64,000 nt of DNA from Pseudomonadota bacterium (lineage in GTDB: Bacteria > Desulfobacterota > Syntrophobacteria > Syntrophobacterales > Syntrophobacteraceae). The stretch's first letter is position 1; each line of letters begins with the position of its first letter. Made by a program: the position numbers and the translations under genes. The stretch lies in the NCBI GenBank assembly GCA_023416335.1, contig JAEZHY010000267.1:1-64000 (forward strand). Direction: 5' to 3'. Positions 8,848 through 16,385 of this stretch are shown here, piece after piece. A model generated the notes under the pieces. The model was not told the origin of the DNA. It did not search any database and was given only the letters and a program-made list of their open reading frames with translations.

Positions 8848-9351
8848 ATGCCGGCCATTCCGGTTTTTCGAGCCCGGGTAGCGCCAGTGCTCGACTGGTG
8901 TTCGAAAATACTGATTTTTCCTGAACAAGGGGAGGACCTCCAATCGTATCGAGAGATCGATGTGATGGAAAAGAATATCTTCAAGGTGATGCAAATCCTG
9001 CGTGAGCAGGGTATCAAGACCCTTATCTGCGGGGCTCTGAGTCCCGAGACGTTGAACTACGCCGAAAGTATCGGTTTACAGATCATCCACGGGGTCGCGG
9101 GCGATATCGCGGAAATTTTGCAGGCGTACCGGGAACAAAAACTGGATCAGCCCCGGTATTGGCTTCCCGGGTGCAGGGGACAGCGCCGATACAAAGCCGG
9201 CGCGACCTGCAATGAAAAAGGAACGATCGCAGGCGGGCCGGGAGGGTTTTGCGTCTGCCCCAAATGCGGAGCGAAAAGGGAACACGAACGCGGGATACCC
9301 TGCTCACAGGTCCGCTGTTTGTCATGCAACAGTTCGATGACCAGGGGATGA
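8848..9351 (+). CDS. NifX/NifB-family (dinitrogenase iron-molybdenum cofactor type) protein with a C-terminal zinc-ribbon-like tail
   Basis: 167 residues. The N-terminal ~100 residues have the NifX-like fold pattern (IPVFRARVAPVLDW, then TLICGALSPETLNYAESIGLQIIHG), in a family that binds Fe-S or Mo clusters. The C-terminal part has CPKCGAKREHERGIPC followed by CLSC, a four-cysteine arrangement typical of the longer members found in ORP-type clusters. The start is set by AAGGAGG at 8838-8844, four bases before the ATG. It is the first gene of the plus-strand NifX/MinD series. A 192-base stretch without a gene follows it. Cluster-carrier function is inferred from the family. Confidence 0.75.
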   Translation: MPAIPVFRARVAPVLDWCSKILIFPEQGEDLQSYREIDVMEKNIFKVMQILREQGIKTLICGALSPETLNYAESIGLQIIHGVAGDIAEILQAYREQKLDQPRYWLPGCRGQRRYKAGATCNEKGTIAGGPGGFCVCPKCGAKREHERGIPCSQVRCLSCNSSMTRG

Positions 9352-9543
9352 GTTTCGGCAAGGACCCCGCACCGTGCCGTGTCCAAAGATGAGTGCTGAC
9401 GACGATCCGTTTCACCTTGGGGGTAATCCGGCCTCCTTGCAAGAATTCGACATCGTGATTGCGGACAGGATAGGCCGGAGCTTCCGGAGAGAACGTCGTC
9501 ATGTTTTCAGATAGCCGGAGCGCCGGCAGACGAGGTGCAAAGC

Positions 9544-9906
9544 ATGAGAATAGCAATAACAAGTGAAGGTCCCGGCCTGGAAGACCAGGTGGACCCGAGG
9601 TTCGGCAGGGCTGCAGGTTTCGTTGTCGTTGACCTCGAAACCATGGATACCCGCTATGTCGATAACGGCAAGTCCCAGGTAATGGCCCAGGGCGCAGGCA
9701 TTCAGGCGACCGAAATAGTTGCCGGTGAAGGAGTCGGTTGTGTTCTCACGGGATATGTGGGGCCGAAGGCGTTCCGGGCGCTTTCCGCCGTTAAGATCTC
9801 GGTTGTGCAGAACCTGGACGGCATGACGGTACGCCGGGCGATCGAGCGTTTCCAAAGCGGAGAATTGAAACCGGCGGATGGGCCGAACAGGAGTCCGGGA
9901 CGATGA
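9544..9906 (+). CDS. NifX-type dinitrogenase iron-molybdenum cofactor family protein
   Basis: 120 residues of the short NifX/ORP fold: MRIAITSEGPGLEDQVDPRFGRA at the start, VLTGYVGPKAFRAL in the middle and a charged tail. Members bind Mo-Cu or Fe-S clusters in the ORP complex of Desulfovibrio. I chose the ATG at 9544 rather than a GTG at 9535, because GAGGTG (9533-9538) is well placed as ribosome site for the former. The stop overlaps the next start (ATGA, 9903-9906), coupling it to the first MinD-type ATPase. Confidence 0.8.
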   Translation: MRIAITSEGPGLEDQVDPRFGRAAGFVVVDLETMDTRYVDNGKSQVMAQGAGIQATEIVAGEGVGCVLTGYVGPKAFRALSAVKISVVQNLDGMTVRRAIERFQSGELKPADGPNRSPGR

Positions 9907-10784
9907 TTGTTTCCGTTGCCAGCGGCAAAGGAGGCACGGGCAAGACCACTGTGGCAGCCTCCCTTGCGAGTGTCTGGGGGAAACCACTTATCGCAGTCGA
10001 CCTGGATGTGGAAGAGCCCAACCTGCACCTGTTTCTGCGCCCTGAAATCGAGGAGACCATCAAGACTTATCTGGAAGTGCCGGCCGTTGACGAATCCAGA
10101 TGCACGCATTGCGGCGCCTGCTCTGAGTTATGCCAGTTCAAGGCTATCAGCGTGATGGGCACATTGGTCCTTACATTTCCGGAAATGTGCCATGGATGCG
10201 GAGGCTGCATCGCTTTGTGTCCGGAGAAAGCGCTTTCGCCCGGGGAGAGGGAACTGGGAGAAATAGGCCGGGGCCATGCGGGTGAAGTGGAATTTCTCAT
10301 GGGCCGGTTGCGGATAGGTGAAGCGATGAGCCCCCCTTTCATGCGCCAGGTCAAATCGAGGCTCAGGGAGATTATATCGGCCGAAGGCTCCGATGCGATT
10401 ATCGATGCTCCTCCGGGGGTCAGCTGTCCGGCGGTTAATGCGGTCATCGACAGCGATGTGATCGTCCTGGTGACCGAGCCGACTCCCTTCGGCTTCCATG
10501 ATTTCAAGCTTGCATGGGAAGCGTTCTCTTCGCTGGGCAAGCCGATGGGCACAGTCATAAATCGTGCCGGTGTCGGCAATGAAGAGGTTTATTCGTTTTG
10601 CAGAAGCAAAGGGTTACCCATTCTGGCTGAAATTCCTTTCGAGCGGGCCATTGCGGAGGCCTATGCCCGCGGCTTGGTGATCGCGGACCTGTCGGAGGAA
10701 TTGAGACATGTGTTCGTATCCATGCATGTGAAGATTTGCGAATTGGCCGGAACACCGGTTCCCGCGGAGGCGGCCCATGCGTGA
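9903..10784 (+). CDS. MinD/Mrp-superfamily P-loop ATPase with inserted ferredoxin domain (ORP-type), first copy
   Basis: 293 residues. Deviant Walker A GKGGTGKT at 8-15; a two-cluster ferredoxin insert with Cys 67, 70, 73, 77 and Cys 96, 99, 102, 106; switch II DAPPG; then VTEPTPFGFHD, the hallmark of this subfamily. These cytoplasmic ATPases are thought to load or move Fe-S clusters and form part of the ORP complex. It overlaps both neighbours (4 bp upstream, 8 bp downstream), so the NifX protein and the two ATPases are probably made together. It is paralogous to the next gene. Confidence 0.9.
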   Translation: MIVSVASGKGGTGKTTVAASLASVWGKPLIAVDLDVEEPNLHLFLRPEIEETIKTYLEVPAVDESRCTHCGACSELCQFKAISVMGTLVLTFPEMCHGCGGCIALCPEKALSPGERELGEIGRGHAGEVEFLMGRLRIGEAMSPPFMRQVKSRLREIISAEGSDAIIDAPPGVSCPAVNAVIDSDVIVLVTEPTPFGFHDFKLAWEAFSSLGKPMGTVINRAGVGNEEVYSFCRSKGLPILAEIPFERAIAEAYARGLVIADLSEELRHVFVSMHVKICELAGTPVPAEAAHA

Positions 10785-11679
10785 AGTGCTCATTATCAGC
10801 GGCAAGGGTGGAACGGGTAAGACATCGCTCACCGGAGCATTTGCCCATCTGGCATCGAACAAGATCATCTGCGACCTGGATGTAGACGCCCCGGATCTTC
10901 ATCTGCTGCTCCATCCGACAAATTGTCAAAGCGAGGAATTCCATTCCGGGTATGAGGCCAGGATCGTCCCTGACGAATGCACCGGCTGCGGAATATGCGC
11001 ATCCATGTGCCGATACGATGCCGTGCGAAGCAACGGGAACGGGTTTTCAATCGATCCCCTCCGTTGCGAAGGCTGTAAGGTTTGCGTCAAGTTCTGCCCG
11101 GCCGGGGCCATTCAGTTTCCGCTGAAGCACTGCGGCCGTTGGTACCTGTCGTCAACCAGGTTCGGCCCGCTTGTCCATGCTCAGCTCTTTCCCGGTGAAG
11201 CAAATTCCGGACGGCTTGTCATGGTTCTCAAGCAACAGGCACGGGACCTGGCCAAGTCCTATGGGAAGAGGCTCATCCTTTGCGATGGTGCGCCGGGAAT
11301 CGGATGCCCCGTAATCAGTTCCCTTTCCGGTACCAACCTCGCGGTTGCGGTAACCGAGCCTACACCCTCGGGGCGGCATGACCTCGAAAGGGTTGCCGAG
11401 GTCTGCAACCATTTCAAGGTCGCATTCGCCGTCATCATCAACAAATGCGATCTCAACAATGAAGAGACCGAGAAAATCGAAGCTTTTTGCCGGTTGCATG
11501 GCTACCCGGTTATCGGGAGGCTCCCGCATGATCCGGTTGTAACGAAAGCGATGGTACAAGGCCACGTGGTCACTGAATTGCCCGAAACCGGGTTTAGCCT
11601 GGAGTTGCGAAGAATATGGCTCCGAATCGAAGACCTCGCCGGGCTTGTGACAATCAGTGCTCGTGGCAGGTTTCAGTAA
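10777..11679 (+). CDS. MinD/Mrp-superfamily P-loop ATPase with inserted ferredoxin domain (ORP-type), second copy
   Basis: 300 residues. Walker A GKGGTGKT at 9-16; ferredoxin insert with Cys 68, 71, 74, 78 and Cys 97, 100, 103, 107; switch region CDGAPGIGCPV; VTEPTPSGRHD. Same architecture as the preceding gene, with which it overlaps by 8 bp; the pair probably forms a heterodimer, as the tandem ATPases of ORP clusters do. A 53-base gap with a small GGGCG/CGCCC hairpin separates it from the next NifX-type gene, which has its own ribosome site. Confidence 0.9.
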   Translation: MREVLIISGKGGTGKTSLTGAFAHLASNKIICDLDVDAPDLHLLLHPTNCQSEEFHSGYEARIVPDECTGCGICASMCRYDAVRSNGNGFSIDPLRCEGCKVCVKFCPAGAIQFPLKHCGRWYLSSTRFGPLVHAQLFPGEANSGRLVMVLKQQARDLAKSYGKRLILCDGAPGIGCPVISSLSGTNLAVAVTEPTPSGRHDLERVAEVCNHFKVAFAVIINKCDLNNEETEKIEAFCRLHGYPVIGRLPHDPVVTKAMVQGHVVTELPETGFSLELRRIWLRIEDLAGLVTISARGRFQ

Positions 11680-11732
11680 TGGGCGGGCAATGCGCCCGTC
11701 GAATTAATCACGATCAACTATGAGGTAGAATA

Positions 11733-12113
11733 ATGAAAAGCATCACTGTAGCCGTTCCCTCTACTCTTCCCGGAGGCATGGACTCTCCTCTCGGCGCTCA
11801 CTTCGGACATTGTGACCTCTATACCCTGGTGGAAATAGCAGACGACAAGATACAGAACGTTCGCCTTTTGCCGAATGTGCCTCACCAACAGGGCGGGTGC
11901 ATGGCCCCGGTAAATCATCTCGCCCAAAACGGCGTAAATACCCTGATTGCCGGCGGGATGGGCATGCGGCCGCTCATGGGTTTCAACCAGGTTGGAATCA
12001 ACGTGATGTATGCCGGCGGCTTTCAAACGGTCGGAGAGGCTGTCCAGGCTTTTTTGCAGGGAAGTCTCCGGCAGTTCACGAGCGATTACACATGCGGCGG
12101 CGGAGGCGCGTAA
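11733..12113 (+). CDS. NifX-type dinitrogenase iron-molybdenum cofactor family protein
   Basis: 126 residues. MKSITVAVPSTLPGGMDSPLGAHFGHCD at the N-terminus, with HFG and Cys at the position where the family meets its cluster; GGCMAPVNHLAQNGVNTLIAGGMGMRPL in the middle; and a C-terminal CGGGGA. This is the third NifX-type gene of the locus and the closest in pattern to the stand-alone MTH1175-like group. GAGGT at 11721-11725 precedes the ATG by 7 bases. Metal or Fe-S cluster binding is inferred from the family. Confidence 0.82.
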   Translation: MKSITVAVPSTLPGGMDSPLGAHFGHCDLYTLVEIADDKIQNVRLLPNVPHQQGGCMAPVNHLAQNGVNTLIAGGMGMRPLMGFNQVGINVMYAGGFQTVGEAVQAFLQGSLRQFTSDYTCGGGGA

Positions 12114-12179
12114 ATCTAAGGCCTTGATTCATCAAATGCAGGATATCTTGAGCTACAAATGTTGGAGGGAGGAATAGTT

Positions 12180-12497
12180 ATGGGCCAGATTGAATTCAAA
12201 GGCAGGAGTTTCGAAGTTGACGAAGACGGCTTTATTGCCAGCTTTGAAACGTGGTGTCCCGAATGGGTCGATTATGTGAAGACGTCCGAGGGGATTGCCG
12301 AGTTGACCGAAGAGCACTGGAAGGTCATTCACGTGCTTCAGGATTATTACAGGAAGCACGGGATCGCCCCGATGGTCAGAATCCTCACCAAGGTCACGGG
12401 ATATAAACTCAAGTATATCTATGATCTGTTCCCCTCGGGACCGGGTAAAGGTGCCTGCAAAATGGCAGGTCTGCCTAAGCCGACCGGTTGTGTTTAA
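12180..12497 (+). CDS. dsrC: DsrC/TusE-family sulfur carrier
   Basis: 105 residues. The C-terminal arm GKGACKMAGLPKPTGCV carries both functional cysteines, Cys 93 and the penultimate Cys 104, which marks a true DsrC able to form the trisulfide/disulfide, rather than a single-Cys TusE. In sulfate reducers DsrC is the co-substrate of dissimilatory sulfite reductase. Its disulfide is reduced by membrane complexes or possibly by soluble Hdr modules like the one at 1-6440. The start at 12180 is supported by GGAGGGAGGA (12164-12173); an ATG at 12159 lies before that site. No dsrAB is in the window. Confidence 0.93.
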   Translation: MGQIEFKGRSFEVDEDGFIASFETWCPEWVDYVKTSEGIAELTEEHWKVIHVLQDYYRKHGIAPMVRILTKVTGYKLKYIYDLFPSGPGKGACKMAGLPKPTGCV

Positions 12498-12570
12498 CGA
12501 CCGGATTTCAACGGCTTGCCTCGGAGTACGGCCTGTCTGCGCCAGGCATGGAAGAAGAAACGGAGATTCA

Positions 12571-12960
12571 ATGTTGCACATTCTTTTGGTTGGTGTCCGA
12601 CCGGATCGCATGCGTTCGTTCGTCAAAGCATTGACGTCGGACCCGGAAGTCTGTTTTGAGCAGGTCACCTCGGGGGCTGAAGCACTGGGCACCGTTCGTG
12701 CCAAATGTCCTCATTTGGTGATTATCGACTCAGAGGTTCCGGACGTCGATTCGCTCGAACTGGTGAGGAGAATGATCTGCATTAATGCGATGGTCAATAC
12801 AGCCGTGGTCAGTTCTCTCTCCGATGCGGATTTTCACGACAAAAGCGAAGGCCTGGGTATCCTCTGCCGATTGCCGCCCGATCCGAGTGCTGATGATTCG
12901 GCGGCTTTGCTGCGGAAGTTGCGGAGCGTTCTCGGGATAGGCGAAGCCGTTTTTGAATGA
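12571..12960 (+). CDS. Stand-alone response-regulator receiver-like protein
   Basis: 129 residues in a CheY-like pattern: hydrophobic first strand (MLHILLVGVRPDRM), third strand LVIIDSEVP with the candidate phospho-acceptor Asp (~52), and a TAVVSS strand at the usual Thr/Ser position. The acidic pair after strand 1 is replaced by VRPDR and the conserved Lys is not evident, so phosphorylation may be weak or lost. GGAG at 12562-12565 supports the ATG at 12571. It lies between dsrC and the FmdB-like gene, with no kinase or output domain adjacent. Function unknown. Confidence 0.6.
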   Translation: MLHILLVGVRPDRMRSFVKALTSDPEVCFEQVTSGAEALGTVRAKCPHLVIIDSEVPDVDSLELVRRMICINAMVNTAVVSSLSDADFHDKSEGLGILCRLPPDPSADDSAALLRKLRSVLGIGEAVFE

Positions 12961-13016
12961 AGGAAGGCAAAAGCGCATTCCGGCCTAAATACACTAACAA
13001 CTGAATGGGGAATCAG

Positions 13017-13262
13017 ATGCCTATATTCGAATTTCTTTGTGCCTCCTGCGGAAATATGTTTGAGAAACTGGTGTACGGGAGTGATGAAGTAAACTGTGAA
13101 AAATGTGGGAGCACTGAAACAACAAAACTGCCGTCCAAATCTTCCAGCCTTTCCGGAACCAGGCAGCAAGGCAGGGTGCCCGAAACCGGGGATACGGGAT
13201 GCTGCGGTTCTGCTCCTGCTTCCCGGGGCTGTGTCCCCGGAAGCTGTTGCGGCAAAGCCTGA
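13017..13262 (+). CDS. FmdB-family zinc-ribbon protein
   Basis: 81 residues. MPIFEFLCASCG then CEKCGS gives the CxxC...CxxC zinc ribbon of the FmdB/CxxC-CxxC-SSSS family, followed by the serine stretch SKSSSLS. The C-terminal tail is rich in cysteine and glycine (CCGS, GCVPGSCCGK), as is common for such proteins in anaerobes. GGGGA at 13007-13011 precedes the ATG at 13017. The family is regarded as regulatory but is poorly characterised. It sits 43 bp before the DsrE-like selenoprotein gene. Confidence 0.8.
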   Translation: MPIFEFLCASCGNMFEKLVYGSDEVNCEKCGSTETTKLPSKSSSLSGTRQQGRVPETGDTGCCGSAPASRGCVPGSCCGKA

Positions 13263-13305
13263 TTACTTTTAACCATGCTTCAAACAAAATGCAGGGAGAA
13301 TGAAA

Positions 13306-13656
13306 ATGGCAAATTTTCTTTTCGTACTGGGCAAGGATGACAACGAGGCTGCAACCAGATGCTTCCAGTTGACAAAAATCGCCCATACAAAAGGCCACAA
13401 ATGTAATTTGTTCTTTATCGACGGGGGCGTTTTGTGGGCAGACAGGACCCGCGACCTCACCGTGAAGACCGTTACGGGGGATTGTCCCAACGACTATCTG
13501 CCTTACCTGGTTGAGAAAGAAGTTCCCATCGGAGTCTGAGTGCCCTGCGCCAATGCTCGTCAGGTTGACGAGTCGAAGTTCTTCCCCAATATGGGCCTCG
13601 ACGGGGGACCGCATCTGATAGACCTGGCCGCGGAAGCCAAGGTGTTCAACTTTTAA
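13306..13656 (+). CDS. DsrE/F-family selenoprotein with in-frame TGA (selenocysteine 78)
   Basis: A 116-residue DsrE-like protein if TGA at 13537-13539 is read as selenocysteine; otherwise it stops after 77 residues. The first part has the DsrE fold pattern (FLFVLGKDDNEAATRCFQL, CNLFFIDGGVLW). After the TGA the same frame continues with VPCANARQVDES and LIDLAAEAKVFNF, the expected end of the family. Sec78 and Cys81 form a UxxC motif where homologues have CxxC. A 7-bp hairpin with GGT loop follows at the right distance. AGGGAG (13293-13298) favours ATG 13306 over 13300. It is close to dsrC, so a role in sulfur or thiol transfer is likely (inference). Confidence 0.88.
13556..13572 (+). promoter_or_regulatory. 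Bacterial SECIS hairpin directing Sec insertion at 13537-13539
   Basis: CTCGTCA (13556-13562) pairs perfectly with TGACGAG (13566-13572) around the three-base loop GGT. The loop begins 24 nt after the last base of the TGA, inside the usual bacterial range, and the first loop base is G, as SelB recognition requires. The hairpin lies within the coding sequence, as bacterial SECIS elements do. Confidence 0.85.
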
Positions 13657-13917
13657 GAGTGAGTGGGGGTTCCGATTATTATCGGCCCCTCATGCGGATT
13701 CAACTTGCAGTAAAGACATTCCAGGGTGTTTCTGTCGTGGAGGAGGATCAAAACGGCCCTCGAAAAACCATTCAGGCAGCCAGAAGTGTCATGCTCCGAA
13801 ACCGCCCGTAATGGATCGTGCGGATGTCGCGTTATTTTGACGACCATGGCCAAACCGGAATCGTGCTATTATCATACGGACGTGCCGTCAATCTATAGAT
13901 CGAAAATGGAGCACCTG

Positions 13918-14310
13918 ATGGAGACCTTCCAGATCAAGACACCATCGCATTCGGCTGCAGTGGACATCACCGACCGTGTTTCCGCCGCATTGAAGGAAAC
14001 GGGCGTACGGGACGGCATCTGCCTTGTCTACGTTCCGCACACCACGGCCGGTCTGATCATAAACGAAGGAGCCGATCCGGACGTCATGGACGACGTGCTG
14101 ACGACTCTCGACAAAATGGTTCCATGGAAGGGTGCATACAAGCACGGCGAAGGGAATTCCGCCGCCCACATCAAGTCGATCCTGGCCGGAGGCAGCGTGC
14201 AGGTGATCGTCGGTTCGGGAAAACTCGTCCTGGGGACCTGGGAGCGAATTTTTCTGATGGAATTCGACGGGCCGCGGATGAGGAAGGTATTCGTGGAATG
14301 CAGGGGGTGA
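13918..14310 (+). CDS. yjbQ: YjbQ/UPF0047 family protein (secondary thiamine-phosphate synthase family)
   Basis: 130 residues. FQIKTPSHSAAVDITDRV at the N-terminus, VYVPHTTAGLIINEGADPDV (the conserved HTT motif), HGEGNSAAHIKS and GTWERIFLMEFDGPR are the diagnostic blocks of YjbQ. The E. coli protein has weak thiamine-phosphate synthase activity, but the true substrate is unknown. I start it at ATG 13918, since GGAG (13908-13911) precedes it well; an ATG at 13906 is possible. It stands alone, 260 bp after the selenoprotein gene. Confidence 0.88.
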   Translation: METFQIKTPSHSAAVDITDRVSAALKETGVRDGICLVYVPHTTAGLIINEGADPDVMDDVLTTLDKMVPWKGAYKHGEGNSAAHIKSILAGGSVQVIVGSGKLVLGTWERIFLMEFDGPRMRKVFVECRG

Positions 14311-14371
14311 CGGCGCCCATCCCAAGTAGTCAATTCACTACCAATACAGCCACATCAGTCCTGAATATGCG

Positions 14372-14393
14372 CAACCGGGCCTCCTCCCGGTTG
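14372..14393. terminator. Hairpin downstream of yjbQ, weak terminator candidate
   Basis: CAACCGGG (14372-14379) and CCCGGTTG (14386-14393) form a perfect 8-bp stem with a six-base loop. Only TCAAACCCTT follows, so a U-tract is poor. The rest of 14311-14616 shows no gene. Confidence 0.3.
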
Positions 14394-14616
14394 TCAAACC
14401 CTTAGACTCAGGGCCGAAAACCCGCAAATCTCCATTCTCCGATACACCCATTGTTCTCTGGATTTACCCCCCAACAAATTCCCGATCTTCGCGGTTGTCC
14501 CCATTGAGACAAACCGCCTTTTGTCTGATCCTCCTTTCAGAACCTCAGACAGCGGCGCGCCGACGGCCAACACTCCTCCTCGCGTCGAAGGCGCAGCCGA
14601 AAAAAAGGAGACCGTT

Positions 14617-15837
14617 ATGGGAAAGAGACTGGCTTATACAGCGATGTTTTTTCTGTTCCTGGGCTTCTCGGAGCCGGCTTGGGCCTTACTGAGCGCGGAA
14701 GAGGAACTCGGCAGGAAACTCTACTTTGACACCATACTCTCGGTTCTCAGGAACCAATCCTGCAGCACATGCCACGATCCGGCAGCCGGTTTTGCCGATT
14801 CCCGGAGAACGCCCGTTTCACAGGGGTCCATTCCGGGAAAATTCGGAGAACGTAATGCGCCAAGCTCGGCATACGCAGCTTTCGCCCCCTTCTTTCACTG
14901 GGACAGTACCCTTGGGCTCTATGTCGGGGGCCAATTCTGGGATGGGCGCGCCAATACTCTGGCCGACCAGGCGGGAGGTCCCCCGCTCAATCCCATGGAA
15001 ATGGCCATGGCAGGCAAGATGGACATCATTTCCCTGCTGGCCGTCAATAGGGCATACGTGATGCTGTTTGCCAAAGCATATAAATTCGACCTGTTCCGTG
15101 CGGTCGTGACCCTGCCGGGCGTGGATGCCGCCTTCGCACTCATGACAAAAGCGATTGCGGCCTTCGAAAAAACAACAGGCTTCAACAGTTTCAACTCGAA
15201 GTTCGACTATTATCTTCAGGGGAAAGTCACCCTGACAGCAGCCGAACTGAACGGCCTGAACATCTTCAACGGTGTCGGGAAATGCTCCGGGTGCCACGTG
15301 AGCACACCGGGTACGGCTCCGGACGGGGTATCGCAGATTCCGCCCCTTTTTACCGATTACACCTACGACAACCTCGGCCTGCCAAGGAACATGAACATCC
15401 CGGCATACAGGATGAACCCGGATAATGTCGATAAAGGCCTGGGAGGACGCCCGGAAATCGCCGCAAACGATCCGATGGGACTGCAGGTAGGCAAGTTTAA
15501 GGTCGCGACGCTCAGGAATATAGCCCTCACCGCTCCTTACGGCCATAACGGCGTGTTCAAAACACTGGCACAGATAGTTCACTTCTACAACACACGCGAT
15601 GTACTGGGGGCGGTCTGCACCGACAACAACGATGCCGGGTTTGGAACGATCTGCTGGCCAACTCCCGAAGTGATGATGAACGTCAACAACAGGGAGTTGG
15701 GGAATCTCAGCCTTACCTCTGCCCAGGAAGCGGACCTGGTCGCATTCCTGAATACCCTGACCGACAACTACGTCGATCCGGCAACCGGCCTGCCTCCGGC
15801 AACGCTCCCGCCGGTAATCTTACCGCCAATGCCATAG
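14617..15837 (+). CDS. Di-heme cytochrome c peroxidase / MauG-family protein, periplasmic
   Basis: 406 residues. A signal peptide (MGKRLAYTAMFFLFLGF, cleavage after PAWA) precedes two heme-c motifs, CSTCH in the N-terminal domain and CSGCH in the C-terminal domain. The methionine-containing segments and TLRNIALTAPYGHNGVFKTLAQIVHFYNTRD match the bacterial di-heme peroxidase family. It reduces hydrogen peroxide with electrons from periplasmic cytochromes, or oxidises another substrate if MauG-like. AAGGAG (14605-14610) fixes the ATG at 14617. The C-terminus is an unusual proline-rich tail (PPATLPPVILPPMP). Monocistronic. Confidence 0.9.
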   Translation: MGKRLAYTAMFFLFLGFSEPAWALLSAEEELGRKLYFDTILSVLRNQSCSTCHDPAAGFADSRRTPVSQGSIPGKFGERNAPSSAYAAFAPFFHWDSTLGLYVGGQFWDGRANTLADQAGGPPLNPMEMAMAGKMDIISLLAVNRAYVMLFAKAYKFDLFRAVVTLPGVDAAFALMTKAIAAFEKTTGFNSFNSKFDYYLQGKVTLTAAELNGLNIFNGVGKCSGCHVSTPGTAPDGVSQIPPLFTDYTYDNLGLPRNMNIPAYRMNPDNVDKGLGGRPEIAANDPMGLQVGKFKVATLRNIALTAPYGHNGVFKTLAQIVHFYNTRDVLGAVCTDNNDAGFGTICWPTPEVMMNVNNRELGNLSLTSAQEADLVAFLNTLTDNYVDPATGLPPATLPPVILPPMP

Positions 15838-15858
15838 ACGAACCAACACTCCCCTGGA

Positions 15859-15896
15859 AGACCGGATCGGGAATGACGACATGCCCCTTCCGGTCT
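15859..15896. terminator. Hairpin after the peroxidase gene, possible terminator
   Basis: AGACCGGA (15859-15866) pairs with TCCGGTCT (15889-15896), with an inner GGG/CCC pairing possible. It lies 22 bp past the peroxidase stop; CTTGTCTCC follows, which is only moderately T-rich. Confidence 0.4.
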
Positions 15897-16014
15897 CTTG
15901 TCTCCAGCTTCCCGTCCGGGCTCGTTTATGTCCTGCAACGGGAAAACGGCGGAAGAATATCTCTATTCCGGCAGGATAGTTGTATCGAAGGACAAAAGGC
16001 AGGCACAAAAAGGA

Positions 16015-16043
16015 GAAAGCCAGGCGGGAGGAACCTGGCTTTC
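16015..16043 (-). terminator. Strong hairpin in the gene-free stretch after the histidine kinase, possible terminator
   Basis: GAAAGCCAGG (16015-16024) and CCTGGCTTTC (16034-16043) form a perfect 10-bp stem with a nine-base loop. On the minus strand it is followed by TCCTTTTTGTG, so it could end the kinase transcript, although it is about 340 bp past that stop codon. Nothing else was seen in 15897-16385. Confidence 0.4.
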
Positions 16044-16385
16044 CAAGAGAGAAACATGAGATGGTTTAGCTAAGCGAGTATGAAGATAGTAAAACACGGA
16101 AAGAAAAGTAATCGGGTAAAGGGAGTATTTCACCCTATATTTTACTGTATTCTCAATATGATCCAAATACTGCCGAGCCTCACGCATGTCGTCGTGTTTG
16201 TCGCATTTTGCATGTTAAATCCAACGATTACGTCTGAATTACGAGCACCTGGGAACGGGTACAATCCGCACTTCCGGGTATTTGCCCGCTCGCAACTGCA
16301 GCGACGGCAAGCGAGCCGCAGTTATGAACGAAATCTGGAAGTTGTAAGGAAAACCGTGGAATCCCCGGCTTGTCCGCACAGTGCC

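Noticed and set aside
13537..13539. TGA as an ordinary stop or a frameshifted pseudogene of a DsrE-like protein
   Set aside because: The domain continues in the same frame without any shift, the residue is at the redox-active position, and a perfect SECIS hairpin follows.
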